NCBI GenBank assembly: GCA_965219005.1
Contig: CBDCMS010000002.1
Coordinates: forward strand, 1,240,001 to 1,304,000
Direction of reading: 5' to 3'
DNA length: 64,000 bases
Source: CAUZIZ01 sp965219005
GTDB taxonomy: Bacteria > Acidobacteriota > UBA6911 > RPQK01 > JAJDTT01
Position numbers and translations under genes: made by a program. Below the pieces are notes generated by a model. That model was not told the origin of the DNA. It was given only the letters and a program-made list of their open reading frames with translations, and searched no databases. Numbering within the stretch: the first letter of the stretch is position 1; every line of letters begins with the position of its first letter. Shown in pieces: positions 43,294 through 51,839 of the stretch.

Positions 43294-44661
43294 CACTAGT
43301 GTCCAATCATAAGTCAAATAGATTCAACTGGTTACATGAACCTCCCTGGTGATTCCTGTAATCGAAGCTGGTAAGTACTTGAATTAATGGGGTTTTCTCG
43401 AAAACAGTCAGGCTGAGAATCTGTAGAGTTGTGTAGAGGCTCAGCTCCAATTTCAGGCGTTTTTTCAGGTCCAATTTCAGGCGTTTTTTCAGGATGGCAA
43501 CGAGGATATACACGGAGATGGCGATCCAGATCTGAGTTTTGACGGCGTTCGGAGAAGTCCCATAGAAGGCTTTGATGCGCAGGTGTTGCTTGATCCATTT
43601 GAAGAAAAGTTCCACGCGCCAGCGGCAACGGTACAGCTGGGCGACAGTGAGGGCAGTCAGGGAAAAGTTGTTGCTCAAGAAGACCAAGTGTTTTTGGGTC
43701 TCGGCGTCGTAGTAGCGGACTCGTCGGAGTTTGTCGGGGTACTTGTTGGCCGTGTAACGGCCGCTCAGGACCCCGGTTTGATCGCTTCTTAGCCCGATGC
43801 TCTTGTCGACACGATGGGAGTACAGACGGCGGAAATTCAGGCGCTGGTGGGCACGAATGATGAAGAAACCGGAACTCTGGTGCAGCCGATAAAGACGTGC
43901 GAAATCGAGATAGCCGCGATCCAGGATGTAAATGGAGCCGGGTTGGACCAGCAGATAGTCGAGGATATTGACGTCGTGAACCCGCCCCTCGGTGACCTCG
44001 ACAAAGGTGGGGATGTTGCCACGTAAGTCGAGCAAAGTATGCAGTTTGATGGCTCCTTTGCGTTTGCGGAAGCGGGCCCAAGGGAACACCGAAAGACACA
44101 GATCGATGGTGGTGGAATCGAGCGCGTAGACCGTTTTTTCCAGTTCCACGGCAAAGGGCTCGCCTGCGTACAAAGTCCGTGCCTCTTGGATCAAGACTTG
44201 AGCGAAATCGGCATAAATGCGCCAATCCCGATTCTCGTTGGTATGGGCCAAAGAGCTGCGGGCCACGCGGCCTCGAATTCCCATGTGGTAGAGTCTGCCT
44301 GCAACCGAACCTAGCGTGGCTTCGATATCCCGCAGACTCTCGCGATAGGTCAACTGGGCGAAGACCATACACAGCCACTGCTTCCAGCAGGAGAAGTCTT
44401 TTATCTTGTAATCTCCTCGGTAGCGTTGAGCACAGAGTTGAAATTGATACCTGGGGACGCAATCCATCAGCTGGGCAAAGACGGTTCTGCGCATATCCAT
44501 CTAGGCATCCTATCGGCTTGCAGGCCACAGGATTGGAGAACCGGGTCGGCACCTGCCACAGTTTCATATCAAAAAGTATCGAAAAAATTGGATTTCGATG
44601 TTAAAACAATTCTTACCAGTAACTTAGAGTTGTGCGATAGAACAACGTTTGGACACTAGTG
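43294..44661 (-). mobile_element. IS4-family insertion sequence, copy 2 (1368 bp)
   Basis: Inverted ends CACTAGTGTCCAA, flanked by AATTACGGT at 43285-43293 and 44662-44670. It is 24 bp longer than copies 1 and 3 owing to an in-frame tandem duplication (TCCAATTTCAGGCGTTTTTT-type unit) near 43446-43493. It is separated from copy 3 by one copy of the 9-bp direct repeat only. Confidence 0.92.
43307..44500 (-). CDS. IS4-family transposase (copy 2, with 8-residue duplication)
   Basis: 397 residues. It is identical in protein sequence to the other two copies apart from a duplicated LKKRLKLD segment after residue ~346, downstream of the catalytic Glu, so the DDE core is intact. One silent-type base difference to the other copies is visible near 44352 (GTCAACTGG versus GTCAGCTGG). 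Whether the longer form is active is unknown. Confidence 0.95.
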   Translation of the reverse strand: MDMRRTVFAQLMDCVPRYQFQLCAQRYRGDYKIKDFSCWKQWLCMVFAQLTYRESLRDIEATLGSVAGRLYHMGIRGRVARSSLAHTNENRDWRIYADFAQVLIQEARTLYAGEPFAVELEKTVYALDSTTIDLCLSVFPWARFRKRKGAIKLHTLLDLRGNIPTFVEVTEGRVHDVNILDYLLVQPGSIYILDRGYLDFARLYRLHQSSGFFIIRAHQRLNFRRLYSHRVDKSIGLRSDQTGVLSGRYTANKYPDKLRRVRYYDAETQKHLVFLSNNFSLTALTVAQLYRCRWRVELFFKWIKQHLRIKAFYGTSPNAVKTQIWIAISVYILVAILKKRLKLDLKKRLKLELSLYTTLQILSLTVFEKTPLIQVLTSFDYRNHQGGSCNQLNLFDL

Positions 44662-44670
44662 AATTACGGT

Positions 44671-46014
44671 CACTAGTGTCCAATCATAAGTCAAATAGAT
44701 TCAACTGGTTACATGAACCTCCCTGGTGATTCCTGTAATCGAAGCTGGTAAGTACTTGAATTAATGGGGTTTTCTCGAAAACAGTCAGGCTGAGAATCTG
44801 TAGAGTTGTGTAGAGGCTCAGCTCCAATTTCAGGCGTTTTTTCAGGATGGCAACGAGGATATACACGGAGATGGCGATCCAGATCTGAGTTTTGACGGCG
44901 TTCGGAGAAGTCCCATAGAAGGCTTTGATGCGCAGGTGTTGCTTGATCCATTTGAAGAAAAGTTCCACGCGCCAGCGGCAACGGTACAGCTGGGCGACAG
45001 TGAGGGCAGTCAGGGAAAAGTTGTTGCTCAAGAAGACCAAGTGTTTTTGGGTCTCGGCGTCGTAGTAGCGGACTCGTCGGAGTTTGTCGGGGTACTTGTT
45101 GGCCGTGTAACGGCCGCTCAGGACCCCGGTTTGATCGCTTCTTAGCCCGATGCTCTTGTCGACACGATGGGAGTACAGACGGCGGAAATTCAGGCGCTGG
45201 TGGGCACGAATGATGAAGAAACCGGAACTCTGGTGCAGCCGATAAAGACGTGCGAAATCGAGATAGCCGCGATCCAGGATGTAAATGGAGCCGGGTTGGA
45301 CCAGCAGATAGTCGAGGATATTGACGTCGTGAACCCGCCCCTCGGTGACCTCGACAAAGGTGGGGATGTTGCCACGTAAGTCGAGCAAAGTATGCAGTTT
45401 GATGGCTCCTTTGCGTTTGCGGAAGCGGGCCCAAGGGAACACCGAAAGACACAGATCGATGGTGGTGGAATCGAGCGCGTAGACCGTTTTTTCCAGTTCC
45501 ACGGCAAAGGGCTCGCCTGCGTACAAAGTCCGTGCCTCTTGGATCAAGACTTGAGCGAAATCGGCATAAATGCGCCAATCCCGATTCTCGTTGGTATGGG
45601 CCAAAGAGCTGCGGGCCACGCGGCCTCGAATTCCCATGTGGTAGAGTCTGCCTGCAACCGAACCTAGCGTGGCTTCGATATCCCGCAGACTCTCGCGATA
45701 GGTCAGCTGGGCGAAGACCATACACAGCCACTGCTTCCAGCAGGAGAAGTCTTTTATCTTGTAATCTCCTCGGTAGCGTTGAGCACAGAGTTGAAATTGA
45801 TACCTGGGGACGCAATCCATCAGCTGGGCAAAGACGGTTCTGCGCATATCCATCTAGGCATCCTATCGGCTTGCAGGCCACAGGATTGGAGAACCGGGTC
45901 GGCACCTGCCACAGTTTCATATCAAAAAGTATCGAAAAAATTGGATTTCGATGTTAAAACAATTCTTACCAGTAACTTAGAGTTGTGCGATAGAACAACG
46001 TTTGGACACTAGTG
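44671..46014 (-). mobile_element. IS4-family insertion sequence, copy 3 (1344 bp)
   Basis: Same ends and length as copy 1, flanked by AATTACGGT at 44662-44670 and 46015-46023. It lies head to tail with copy 2 and shares the central direct repeat, as expected from insertion of one copy into the target duplication of the other or from unequal recombination. Confidence 0.92.
44684..45853 (-). CDS. IS4-family transposase (copy 3)
   Basis: 389 residues, identical to the copy 1 protein, with the same DDE contexts and Y-(2)-R-(3)-E-(6)-K signature. The reading frame is complete, so this copy is potentially active. Confidence 0.95.
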   Translation of the reverse strand: MDMRRTVFAQLMDCVPRYQFQLCAQRYRGDYKIKDFSCWKQWLCMVFAQLTYRESLRDIEATLGSVAGRLYHMGIRGRVARSSLAHTNENRDWRIYADFAQVLIQEARTLYAGEPFAVELEKTVYALDSTTIDLCLSVFPWARFRKRKGAIKLHTLLDLRGNIPTFVEVTEGRVHDVNILDYLLVQPGSIYILDRGYLDFARLYRLHQSSGFFIIRAHQRLNFRRLYSHRVDKSIGLRSDQTGVLSGRYTANKYPDKLRRVRYYDAETQKHLVFLSNNFSLTALTVAQLYRCRWRVELFFKWIKQHLRIKAFYGTSPNAVKTQIWIAISVYILVAILKKRLKLELSLYTTLQILSLTVFEKTPLIQVLTSFDYRNHQGGSCNQLNLFDL

Positions 46015-46235
46015 AATTACGGTCACGTTTGCAGATGGGGCTTGTGAGGCGAGGTCAAGGCAGGAGGAGGAAGACGATGCTTTGCCATCTTCGACGACGA
46101 CCAACGCAGAGATCGTCCACAACCCCCATCTGCCCTGCGGGTGGCGACGGGACGGGCCGATGGCTTTGTCGCTCCTCCTGGCAATACGCAAGGGTATGGC
46201 TTCGTCGTTGCTTCGCGCCCTCGACGCCGCCGCGC

Positions 46236-46910
46236 TTCTCCCAGGAACTTGGCCTGTTCCACGATCTTGAGGAAAGCGTTGCACTATGTGCCGAAGCGGA
46301 CGCTACAACATTGCAGGATGCGGGCTACGAATTCAGATGGCTGCTTCGCACCCCGGTGTTCTATCGTGCTGTCCTGTCGGCGGAAGGGCAAAAGCTGAAG
46401 ATCGAGTGGGCGCAGGACAGTGCCTTCCGCTTCTTCCCCGTGCACAAGGATGATCGTTGTGGCTACCGCCTGCACCACGCCGATGCGGCCCTAAACAAGG
46501 TCCTCGCACTGGCTGGGAGACATGAGATCCGCGACTTCGTTGACATCCTGCACCTTCACGACAACTAACTGGGCTTCGGTGCCATGGCTTGGGCAGCCTG
46601 TGGGAAGGACCCCGGGTTCTCACCAAGATTCCTGCTGGACCAGGCGGGATGTCACGTGGCCTACACACAGGTGGATGTGGATCGCCTCAGTCTGCGAGAA
46701 CCCCTCGACTTGAAATCGCTGAAGAAGAGGTGGCTCAGGGCCCTTGAAGACGCGCAGCAGCTGACGGACACGCTGCCGCCAGATGAGGTAGGCTGCCTGT
46801 ATCTCGACGCGATGCAGACCCCTGTCACGCCAGATCCGACATCTGGTGATTTTCCGGTTCTAGCCCGTCACAAGGGTACCATCCGGGGTGCCTGGCCAAC
46901 GGTTGGTTAG
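46236..46910 (+). pseudogene. AbiEii-type nucleotidyltransferase remnant
   Basis: Frame from 46236 reads FSQELGLFHDLEESVALCAE, LKIEWAQDSAFRFFPVHKDD, ALNKVLALAGRHEIRDFVDI, LHLHDN, then a TAA at 46566-46568. It continues in the same frame with LGFGAMAWAACGKDPGFSPR to a stop at 46908-46910. This pattern resembles nucleotidyl transferase AbiEii/AbiGii-family proteins, which are toxin-like. The first ~50 residues are replaced by the truncated end of MITE B, and the internal stop is a second lesion, so it is not functional. Confidence 0.75.
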
Positions 46911-47109
46911 CATTCACAGCAGTGCTCGCGACGAGCCCAGCCAAGAGGGAGAAAACCGCCTTCTACCATGCCAAGGTCTCTAAGCAGTGAGGAAATAGGT
47001 TGATTCCCACTCGCAGTCACGGGAAATCCGCTGCTTTACTCTTGCGGGACGCAGCAGATGCACGCAAGGGGGCCTCCGAGGGTTTTTCGGAGCGAAGGCA
47101 GGTCGTTGG

Positions 47110-47640
47110 GTGTTAGGCCTGATTGAAGAGAGAAACACTTTTCGCCTGGTATCCAATAGCTGCCTGCCACCGGAGAGACGGTTCCTGGAGCAGCTGAGCC
47201 GGCAGGACATCCGCCTTTCGTTCTGGGCCATCCCCGCCAAGACCAGATTGCCCCACGGCCACGCTCTCAACTATGTGCAGGCAATGACACGGGGTGACTA
47301 TTTTTGCTTCATGGATTCGGACATCTTCGCCACAGGGTGCTTTTTTGGACGGATACATCCAGTCTCGAGCGTTGCGTCGGCGCTTTTTCAGGCTCTCCAA
47401 TCTGGGTGAAGCGCTCTGAGGAAACTATGCCGGTAGGATTTTGGCATATGACCGGCACCTTCAATCGCGGCGAGAAAGGTGCTTGTTTGGGCAGTACGTA
47501 TGTTGCCGTCTACGACAATTCCTCGTTGACCTCCGTGATGCAATCCAGCGGCATCGGTTTTGAGGAATACCGGTGGAGCGAGCTTAGCCTTGAAGTGCAA
47601 TTCCTGGGCAACAAGATGGCAGATGACGGCAAACGTGGAC
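47110..47640 (+). pseudogene. glycosyltransferase remnant, several frameshifts
   Basis: Frame 1 gives AKTRLPHGHALNYVQAMTRG and DYFCFMDSDIFATGCF, a GT-A-type DxD region. Just after a run of six T at about 47340-47346 the sense continues in another frame (CFLDGYIQSRALRRRFFRLS, NLGEAL, stop). A third stretch in frame 3 (GACLGSTYVAVYDNSSLTSV, SSGIGFEEYRWSEL) looks like the later part of the same type of protein. The gene is therefore broken at least twice and lacks its N-terminus. Confidence 0.6.
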
Positions 47641-47885
47641 GCGCCCGCAATATTTGGGACCTAGAAGCCTACAATGGCAGAATCTACCTCGGCGGCGGCA
47701 GCACGGTGGAGAACGCAGGCCCTGTCAGCGTCTGGGCCTACGATCCGGCAACCGCTAGTTTCCACAATGCGTACACAGTGCCAGAGGAGGCCATCGAGCT
47801 GTTCCGGGTCTTCGACGCCGACCTCTATATCCCGGCTGCGGACCCTACGAGTGGGGACATGAATAAGTTCTATCTTGGTGTCGCC
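47640..47885 (+). pseudogene. beta-propeller/PD40-type gene fragment
   Basis: In frame 3, RNIWDLEAYNGRIYLGGGST, VENAGPVSVWAYDPATASFH and ELFRVFDADLYIPAADPTSG look like propeller blades of an extracellular protein. The piece is fused without a break to the preceding glycosyltransferase remnant and has no start or proper end. Only about 80 residues survive. Confidence 0.5.
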
Positions 47886-48221
47886 TTCGAGAATGGCAGT
47901 TTGAAAAGGGCGTCGAACTCGATGCGGAGTACGCCCTTGCCTGGGCCAATTTGGGGTATATGCATCGTGTAAAAAGTGAATACGATGATGCGGTATCAAT
48001 GTTAAAACATTCGATGAATCTTGACGCGACAGACGTTCGGACGTGCTCGAAGTTAAGCTGGACCTATCTATTTCTCGGCGAATACGAAGAAGCAAGAGAA
48101 GTTGCTCTTTAGACAGCAAGTATCTTGACGCGGTGCGTCGTGACGCATGCTTCGACACAGTGAGAGACGAGGAAGCCTTTCAGCAGCTTGTCTCTTCTTT
48201 TGAGAGCGCTCTGGCGCAGTA
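47886..48221 (+). pseudogene. TPR-protein C-terminal remnant
   Basis: From about 47896 one frame reads GVELDAEYALAWANLGYMHR, EYDDAVSMLKHSMNLDATDV and LFLGEYEEAREVAL then stop at about 48115: two TPR units. A further short frame ends SFESALAQ with TAG near 48219, plausibly the true C-terminus after another frameshift. There is no 5' part, so it is non-functional debris. Confidence 0.55.
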
Positions 48222-48226
48222 GAGAC

Positions 48227-49084
48227 TTACGGATGGCTATTGTGCAGCGAATGGTAATCGACGAAACAGAGGTTTTCGCGTGTGCTCAGCTCATCCTTTG
48301 AACATTTGCACAACGCGCCGAGCTCTTCTTCCCATCGATTCTTCCACCAGTCGTAACGAGCCATTTCTTCTTCATCGTGGTAGCCAGGATGAACCATGAT
48401 CTCGTTTATTCCTTTCTCAGATAGTTGCGTGAACAGATAACCCAAGCTTGTCGAGTCCAACCTTCCTCCATGGGCAGTTCCTAAGAATGTCTCGGGAAAG
48501 AGAAAGCCAGCTTTCACATATAGTGGTCTTGCCCAGAGCGAAAACAATGAGACAATGACCTTTCGCAGCCATTGAGAGAGTTGTCGGTACTGTATGCACC
48601 CTAACGCCTCGTAAGGGATGCGAGTCCTGGAAATCGAGTGTCGCTTGCTCAATTCTATTACTATTTCAGAAAGGTAGGGATACACGTGCAGGTGTCCATG
48701 GCCGTCGACGTGGGTAAGGGGTAGTTCGGCATCGATGCACTTTCGACACTGGGCATCAAGCTCTGCTTTCACCTCATAGAGATCGATCTTCTTCGTGAGT
48801 AGTCTTTTCAGCAAAACGCCGCGTGGCAGAAAGGTACCCTGCTCAGTAACAAGACTAGGTATTTCGCTTGGATCGAGAATTGGTTTTTCCTCATCCAGCG
48901 CCAAATGAATTCCTACATCTTTCAAACCCTGGGAGCGAATCAAGCCAACCGCGTGTTCAAACGCCCTGCCGCAGGGCAACACACTGGTGCTCGTGACAAT
49001 CCCTTTATGGATTGCTTCAACTATGCCTCGATTGACGCACTCAGAGAGGCCGAAGTCATCTGCATGTACTATTACTCTTTTCAC
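48227..49084 (-). CDS. ChbG/HpnK (YdjC-type) carbohydrate deacetylase
   Basis: 285 residues. Metal-site motifs: VIVHADDFGLSECVNRGIVE at the N-terminus, GIHLALDEEKPIL, LTHVDGHGHLHVYPYL near residue 120, and NEIMVHPGYHDEEEMARYDW near residue 235. Family members remove N-acetyl groups from chitooligosaccharides or glycosyl-hopanoid precursors; no hopanoid genes are nearby. No signal peptide. It is intact, in contrast to the debris on its 3' side. Confidence 0.88.
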   Translation of the reverse strand: MKRVIVHADDFGLSECVNRGIVEAIHKGIVTSTSVLPCGRAFEHAVGLIRSQGLKDVGIHLALDEEKPILDPSEIPSLVTEQGTFLPRGVLLKRLLTKKIDLYEVKAELDAQCRKCIDAELPLTHVDGHGHLHVYPYLSEIVIELSKRHSISRTRIPYEALGCIQYRQLSQWLRKVIVSLFSLWARPLYVKAGFLFPETFLGTAHGGRLDSTSLGYLFTQLSEKGINEIMVHPGYHDEEEMARYDWWKNRWEEELGALCKCSKDELSTRENLCFVDYHSLHNSHP

Positions 49085-49164
49085 GGTAGGTAGAGTATCA
49101 CTGAAAGACTGCTCCGACCTCAGACTAACTGGGAGGGGTATTACCGTCAGGCCTCGGCGGTTTC

Positions 49165-50246
49165 TTGTTGACTTGTGAGCTAAAAGCTAAACAGCACTAC
49201 TTGCGCGGCAGTCGCAATCTCGGCGGTAACGAGTATCGCTACGAATTTATGCGGGAAGCTCTTGTGACGCGAGACTTACATTTTGGTACTGATTATTACG
49301 AGAACTTTCGTCCAGAGCACTTTGAGCTTTTTCAAAGAACCTGGTCTGACTTTGTTCGTTCGGGTGAAGTACAGCCACTTGCTGCAGATCAGCTCAAGCG
49401 TTGCTACGAAGAGAATCCTTCCGGCGTATCAATTCTGGCCGTTGCTCGTGCAGATTCACGATGGGTAGGGGCCGTTTCGGCGATACCAACAAAGCTCCGT
49501 GCGTCGGGAGGAGCACTACACACTGCGTATCAGATTGGTGATTTCATGGTTGATCCGGATTGGCAGAGAAAGGGTGTGGGCACGCGCATGTTGGCTGCGC
49601 TCACCGAGGCGTTACTCGGGCAGTCGAAGCTCGTTTATACCTTCCCGAATCCGCGATCTATCGGGGTATTTTTCCGCCATCACTACGAGGAGTTGCGCCA
49701 CGTGGCCGGCCGCATTATGGTGCCACTCGTCGAATCGTGTCGCGCTTGTAGCTCAGAGTCTTGCGAGCAAGTGTCCCTTACGCAGGCAATGGAAATTGCC
49801 GATACCCTTACCCAGCAAGAGCAGCACCTGCTGACAATTCTAAAGAATGGTGACTACTTCCAATGGCGCTACGGAAAGATGAGGGATTCGAATCGTTACG
49901 ACTACTGGGCGTGTCAGAGCGATGACGGCGGATGTGACGGTCTTTTGGTCAGCATGGTCCACCGATTTCGCGGCATGCGGTTCAGCGTTCTTCTGGACGC
50001 TCTTGGGTCGGAAGGAAGGAATGCTCGTTCGATGGTTGCCGCGTGGTGCGCAAAAAACAGATTCCCCCTTTCAGCTTTGCGACCATTGATCAGGGGTATC
50101 CAGGCTGCCGTAGTAGTGTGACCCTGCCAGTCCCGCGCAGGTTTGATCCACGACCAGTTCGTTTATTGGTGCCACCGAACAGCAAGCAATCGCGGGAGTT
50201 GTGTGCTCGATGCAGGTTCACTACCGCGGACTGGTTCGGATTCTGA
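49165..50246 (+). pseudogene. GNAT-type acetyltransferase, C-terminus frameshifted
   Basis: From 49165 to about 50100 the frame encodes a long GNAT protein: VGAVSAIPTKLRASGGALHT, YQIGDFMVDPDWQRKGVGTR (acetyl-CoA loop QRKGVG), then a second half with YFQWRYGKMRDSNRYDYWAC. It stops early at 50119-50121. Another frame continues with TLPVPRRFDPRPVRLLVPPN and ends FTTADWFGF at 50246, the expected tail of such proteins. One small indel near 50100-50118 explains it. An intact shortened 318-residue protein is possible but lacks the family's C-terminal part. Confidence 0.7.
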
Positions 50247-50260
50247 TTTTACAGACGCCC

Positions 50261-50515
50261 TTACTGCGGCTCTATCGGCCCGTCAACAAGCTCGATGGTA
50301 ATCGTCAACCGCGCGCCCGCCTCCCCGCGCGCTCTTTGTTCGCTGTAAGGAGTGGCGGTGATGGTATTAAAACCAAGTTCCGCTTCCCAGGCAAAGTAAT
50401 CTCCGCCGATATGGACTAGCCAGAAGCGAGGGCCTCGTCCGCTACCGAAACTATTGACCCTTCCCGCCCAGCGAACTAGTCTGGATTCCAGGCAATCCTT
50501 CTCTGCAAAGAACAA
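50261..50515 (-). CDS. small hypothetical protein (weak)
   Basis: 84 residues from a TTG start, with a plausible composition (GPRFWLVHIGGDYFAWEAEL, ARLTITIELVDGPIEPQ) but no recognised family, no ribosome-binding site and no export signal. It could be a fragment of a larger gene or spurious. Confidence 0.25.
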   Translation of the reverse strand: MFFAEKDCLESRLVRWAGRVNSFGSGRGPRFWLVHIGGDYFAWEAELGFNTITATPYSEQRARGEAGARLTITIELVDGPIEPQ

Positions 50516-50518
50516 AGG

Positions 50519-50608
50519 ATGTTAAAGACAGTACTGCGTGTTCTCAGTCTGCTGCTCTCCCTTGCAGTTATATCAGCGCAGCCGGGCAAGCCCGAAGAGC
50601 CCAGCGAC
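50519..50608 (+). pseudogene. 5' fragment of glycosidase-like gene (signal peptide), cut off by IS110
   Basis: ATG at 50519 after AAAGG. Thirty codons encode an export signal (VLRVLSLLLSLAVISAQPG) and KPEEPSD, ending in a GAC codon at 50606-50608, where the IS110 element begins. The same GAC, also in frame, starts the continuation at 51813 (DIGSRLELLVDDWLIDS). That continuation matches the mature start of the paralog encoded at 29354-30976 (IGSRIELFVDDYLIDSLEG). Confidence 0.75.
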
Positions 50609-50631
50609 TGTGTTGGTTTTGTCAAGCATTA

Positions 50632-51621
50632 TCAAGATTCTGCCGCTAACGGTGCTCTCCAAAGATCATCGTTTTTGACCATCGTGTTGAGCGTGACGAG
50701 GAGCTTTCTCATGGACGCTATCAGGGCCACTTTAGGCTCTTTTCCGGAGGCGACAAGGCGATTGTAGAAGGTTCGAATCTGCGGATTGTGTCGGATCGCT
50801 GAGAGCGTGCACATGTAGAGCTGATTACGGAGTTGACGCCGTCCTCCCCAGATGGCACGAGGCTGGAGTCCCTCGCCGCTGTCCTGATCCCAAGGGGCCA
50901 ATCCCACCAGGGAAGCGACTTCTCTGCGATTGACCCTGCCCAACTCAGGCAGCTCACACACCACGATCTGACTGCTTCGCTCCCCTATCCCCGGGCAGCT
51001 TTGCACCACCTCCTGGCGCCGAAGTAGCTCGGCATCGAGCCGCAGCAATTCCTCCACCTTCTGCTCAACCTCTTTCAGTTCTTGATCCAGCAGGCCAAGG
51101 ATTCGCTCCACTCCTTGACGCAGCTCCTGATCCTCATACTGATGGCGACGAGTCCGCTCGATCTTACGACACTCAATCAGTTGCCGGCGTCTGCGATTGT
51201 AGGCTTGTAACTGCTGATAGTACGCGGTTTCCTGCTTACTGATACGATGAATCCCCAGCTGCCCACAACGCCCCAGGACGTGGGCATCCAGACGATCATT
51301 CTTGGCCAGGATTCCCAGACCCTTCGCCAGGTCTCGAGCTTGTCGAGGATTCACGCAACAGACGGGGATCCCCGCCTCATTGAGCTCTCTCAGGACCCGC
51401 TTCTCATAACCCCCCGAGGCTTCCACCACCACCGAGACCAATCCCGCGATCCCCTCCAGACGGCTGAGGATTTCTGCGATTCCTTCCCCCTCGTTGGAGT
51501 GCTCCGAGTGTTCCTCCCCTGGCAGCAGACACAGATCCAGCCGATCCTTACTGACATCAATGCCCGCTGCGGGCTGACTCATCCAAGTTTTGTTGATAGG
51601 ATTACCTTTGAGTTGTTTCAT
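50632..51621 (-). CDS. IS110-family transposase (DEDD recombinase)
   Basis: 329 residues. The N-terminal RuvC-like DEDD domain shows AGIDVSKDRLDLCLL, VSVVVEASGGYEKRVLREL and AKNDRLDAHVLGRCGQLGIH. The C-terminal transposase_20 domain shows VVQSCPGIGERSSQIVVCEL, ASLVGLAPWDQDSGEGLQPR and the serine-bearing tail region HNPQIRTFYNRLVASGK. It is intact. IS110 enzymes recombine a circular donor with a target under direction of a bridge RNA encoded in the non-coding end. Confidence 0.95.
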   Translation of the reverse strand: MKQLKGNPINKTWMSQPAAGIDVSKDRLDLCLLPGEEHSEHSNEGEGIAEILSRLEGIAGLVSVVVEASGGYEKRVLRELNEAGIPVCCVNPRQARDLAKGLGILAKNDRLDAHVLGRCGQLGIHRISKQETAYYQQLQAYNRRRRQLIECRKIERTRRHQYEDQELRQGVERILGLLDQELKEVEQKVEELLRLDAELLRRQEVVQSCPGIGERSSQIVVCELPELGRVNRREVASLVGLAPWDQDSGEGLQPRAIWGGRRQLRNQLYMCTLSAIRHNPQIRTFYNRLVASGKEPKVALIASMRKLLVTLNTMVKNDDLWRAPLAAES

Positions 51622-51812
51622 GGAGACCCTTCCTTATATTCGGGCTCTCTCTTTGACGGAGGCCCAGGCGACTGTTCGGGTTGACATGAAATGGGCCGAC
51701 CACGGATCTCGCTGGGCTCCGGTCTCGACGGACCGAGGGTTTCACGATCTCGTGGTCGGCTCGGATCAGACGTTCTGACCCGAATTCCTTTCAACAAATA
51801 ACACATATAAGG
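51622..51812 (-). ncRNA. candidate IS110 bridge RNA
   Basis: Read on the minus strand. A 10-bp stem GCCGACCACG/CGTGGTCGGC (plus strand 51695-51704 region and 51750-51760) encloses an internal loop whose 3' strand is GAGCCCAGCGA. This is an 11-nt perfect complement of the minus-strand target next to the insertion (plus strand 50597-50607). Further 3', a second segment carries AACAGTC and later ATATAAGG. ACAGTC equals the IS right end plus core on the minus strand (plus strand GACTGT at 50606-50611 and 51670-51675), and ATATAAGG complements the IS left end (51805-51812 versus 51632-51639). The order target loop then donor loop is that of known bridge RNAs. The left target guide is not clear. 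Exact RNA ends are unknown. Confidence 0.7.
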
Positions 51813-51839
51813 GACATCGGCTCACGCCTGGAACTTCTC

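Larger units (their letters stand above)
43273..46236. mobile_element. MITE copy B, interrupted by two IS4-family copies and truncated
   Basis: The left end at 43273 (ACCGCATTTCATAATTACGG) matches the MITE A terminal repeat. After the two IS copies the MITE interior resumes at 46015 in the orientation opposite to copy A and stays similar up to about 46236 (CCTCGACGCCGCCGCGCT). The last ~35 bp, including the right terminal repeat, are missing, and the sequence passes directly into a broken nucleotidyltransferase gene. This indicates a deletion or recombination at that end. Confidence 0.75.
50609..51812 (-). mobile_element. IS110-family insertion sequence (1204 bp)
   Basis: The boundaries are inferred from the interrupted host gene: GAC is present on both sides (50606-50608, 51813-51815) and the reading frame resumes exactly. 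Plus-strand ends are TGTGTTGG and CATATAAGG, without long inverted repeats, as usual for IS110. It contains one transposase gene (50632-51621) and, upstream of it, a 191-nt non-coding leader (51622-51812) that fits the IS110-group layout with the guide RNA in the left end. Confidence 0.88.

Noticed and set aside
51731..51750. A clear left target guide in the bridge RNA
   Set aside because: Only the GAC core and scattered bases (or CGTGA nearby) match the right flank. This is too weak to claim, so only the right target guide and donor guides are reported.
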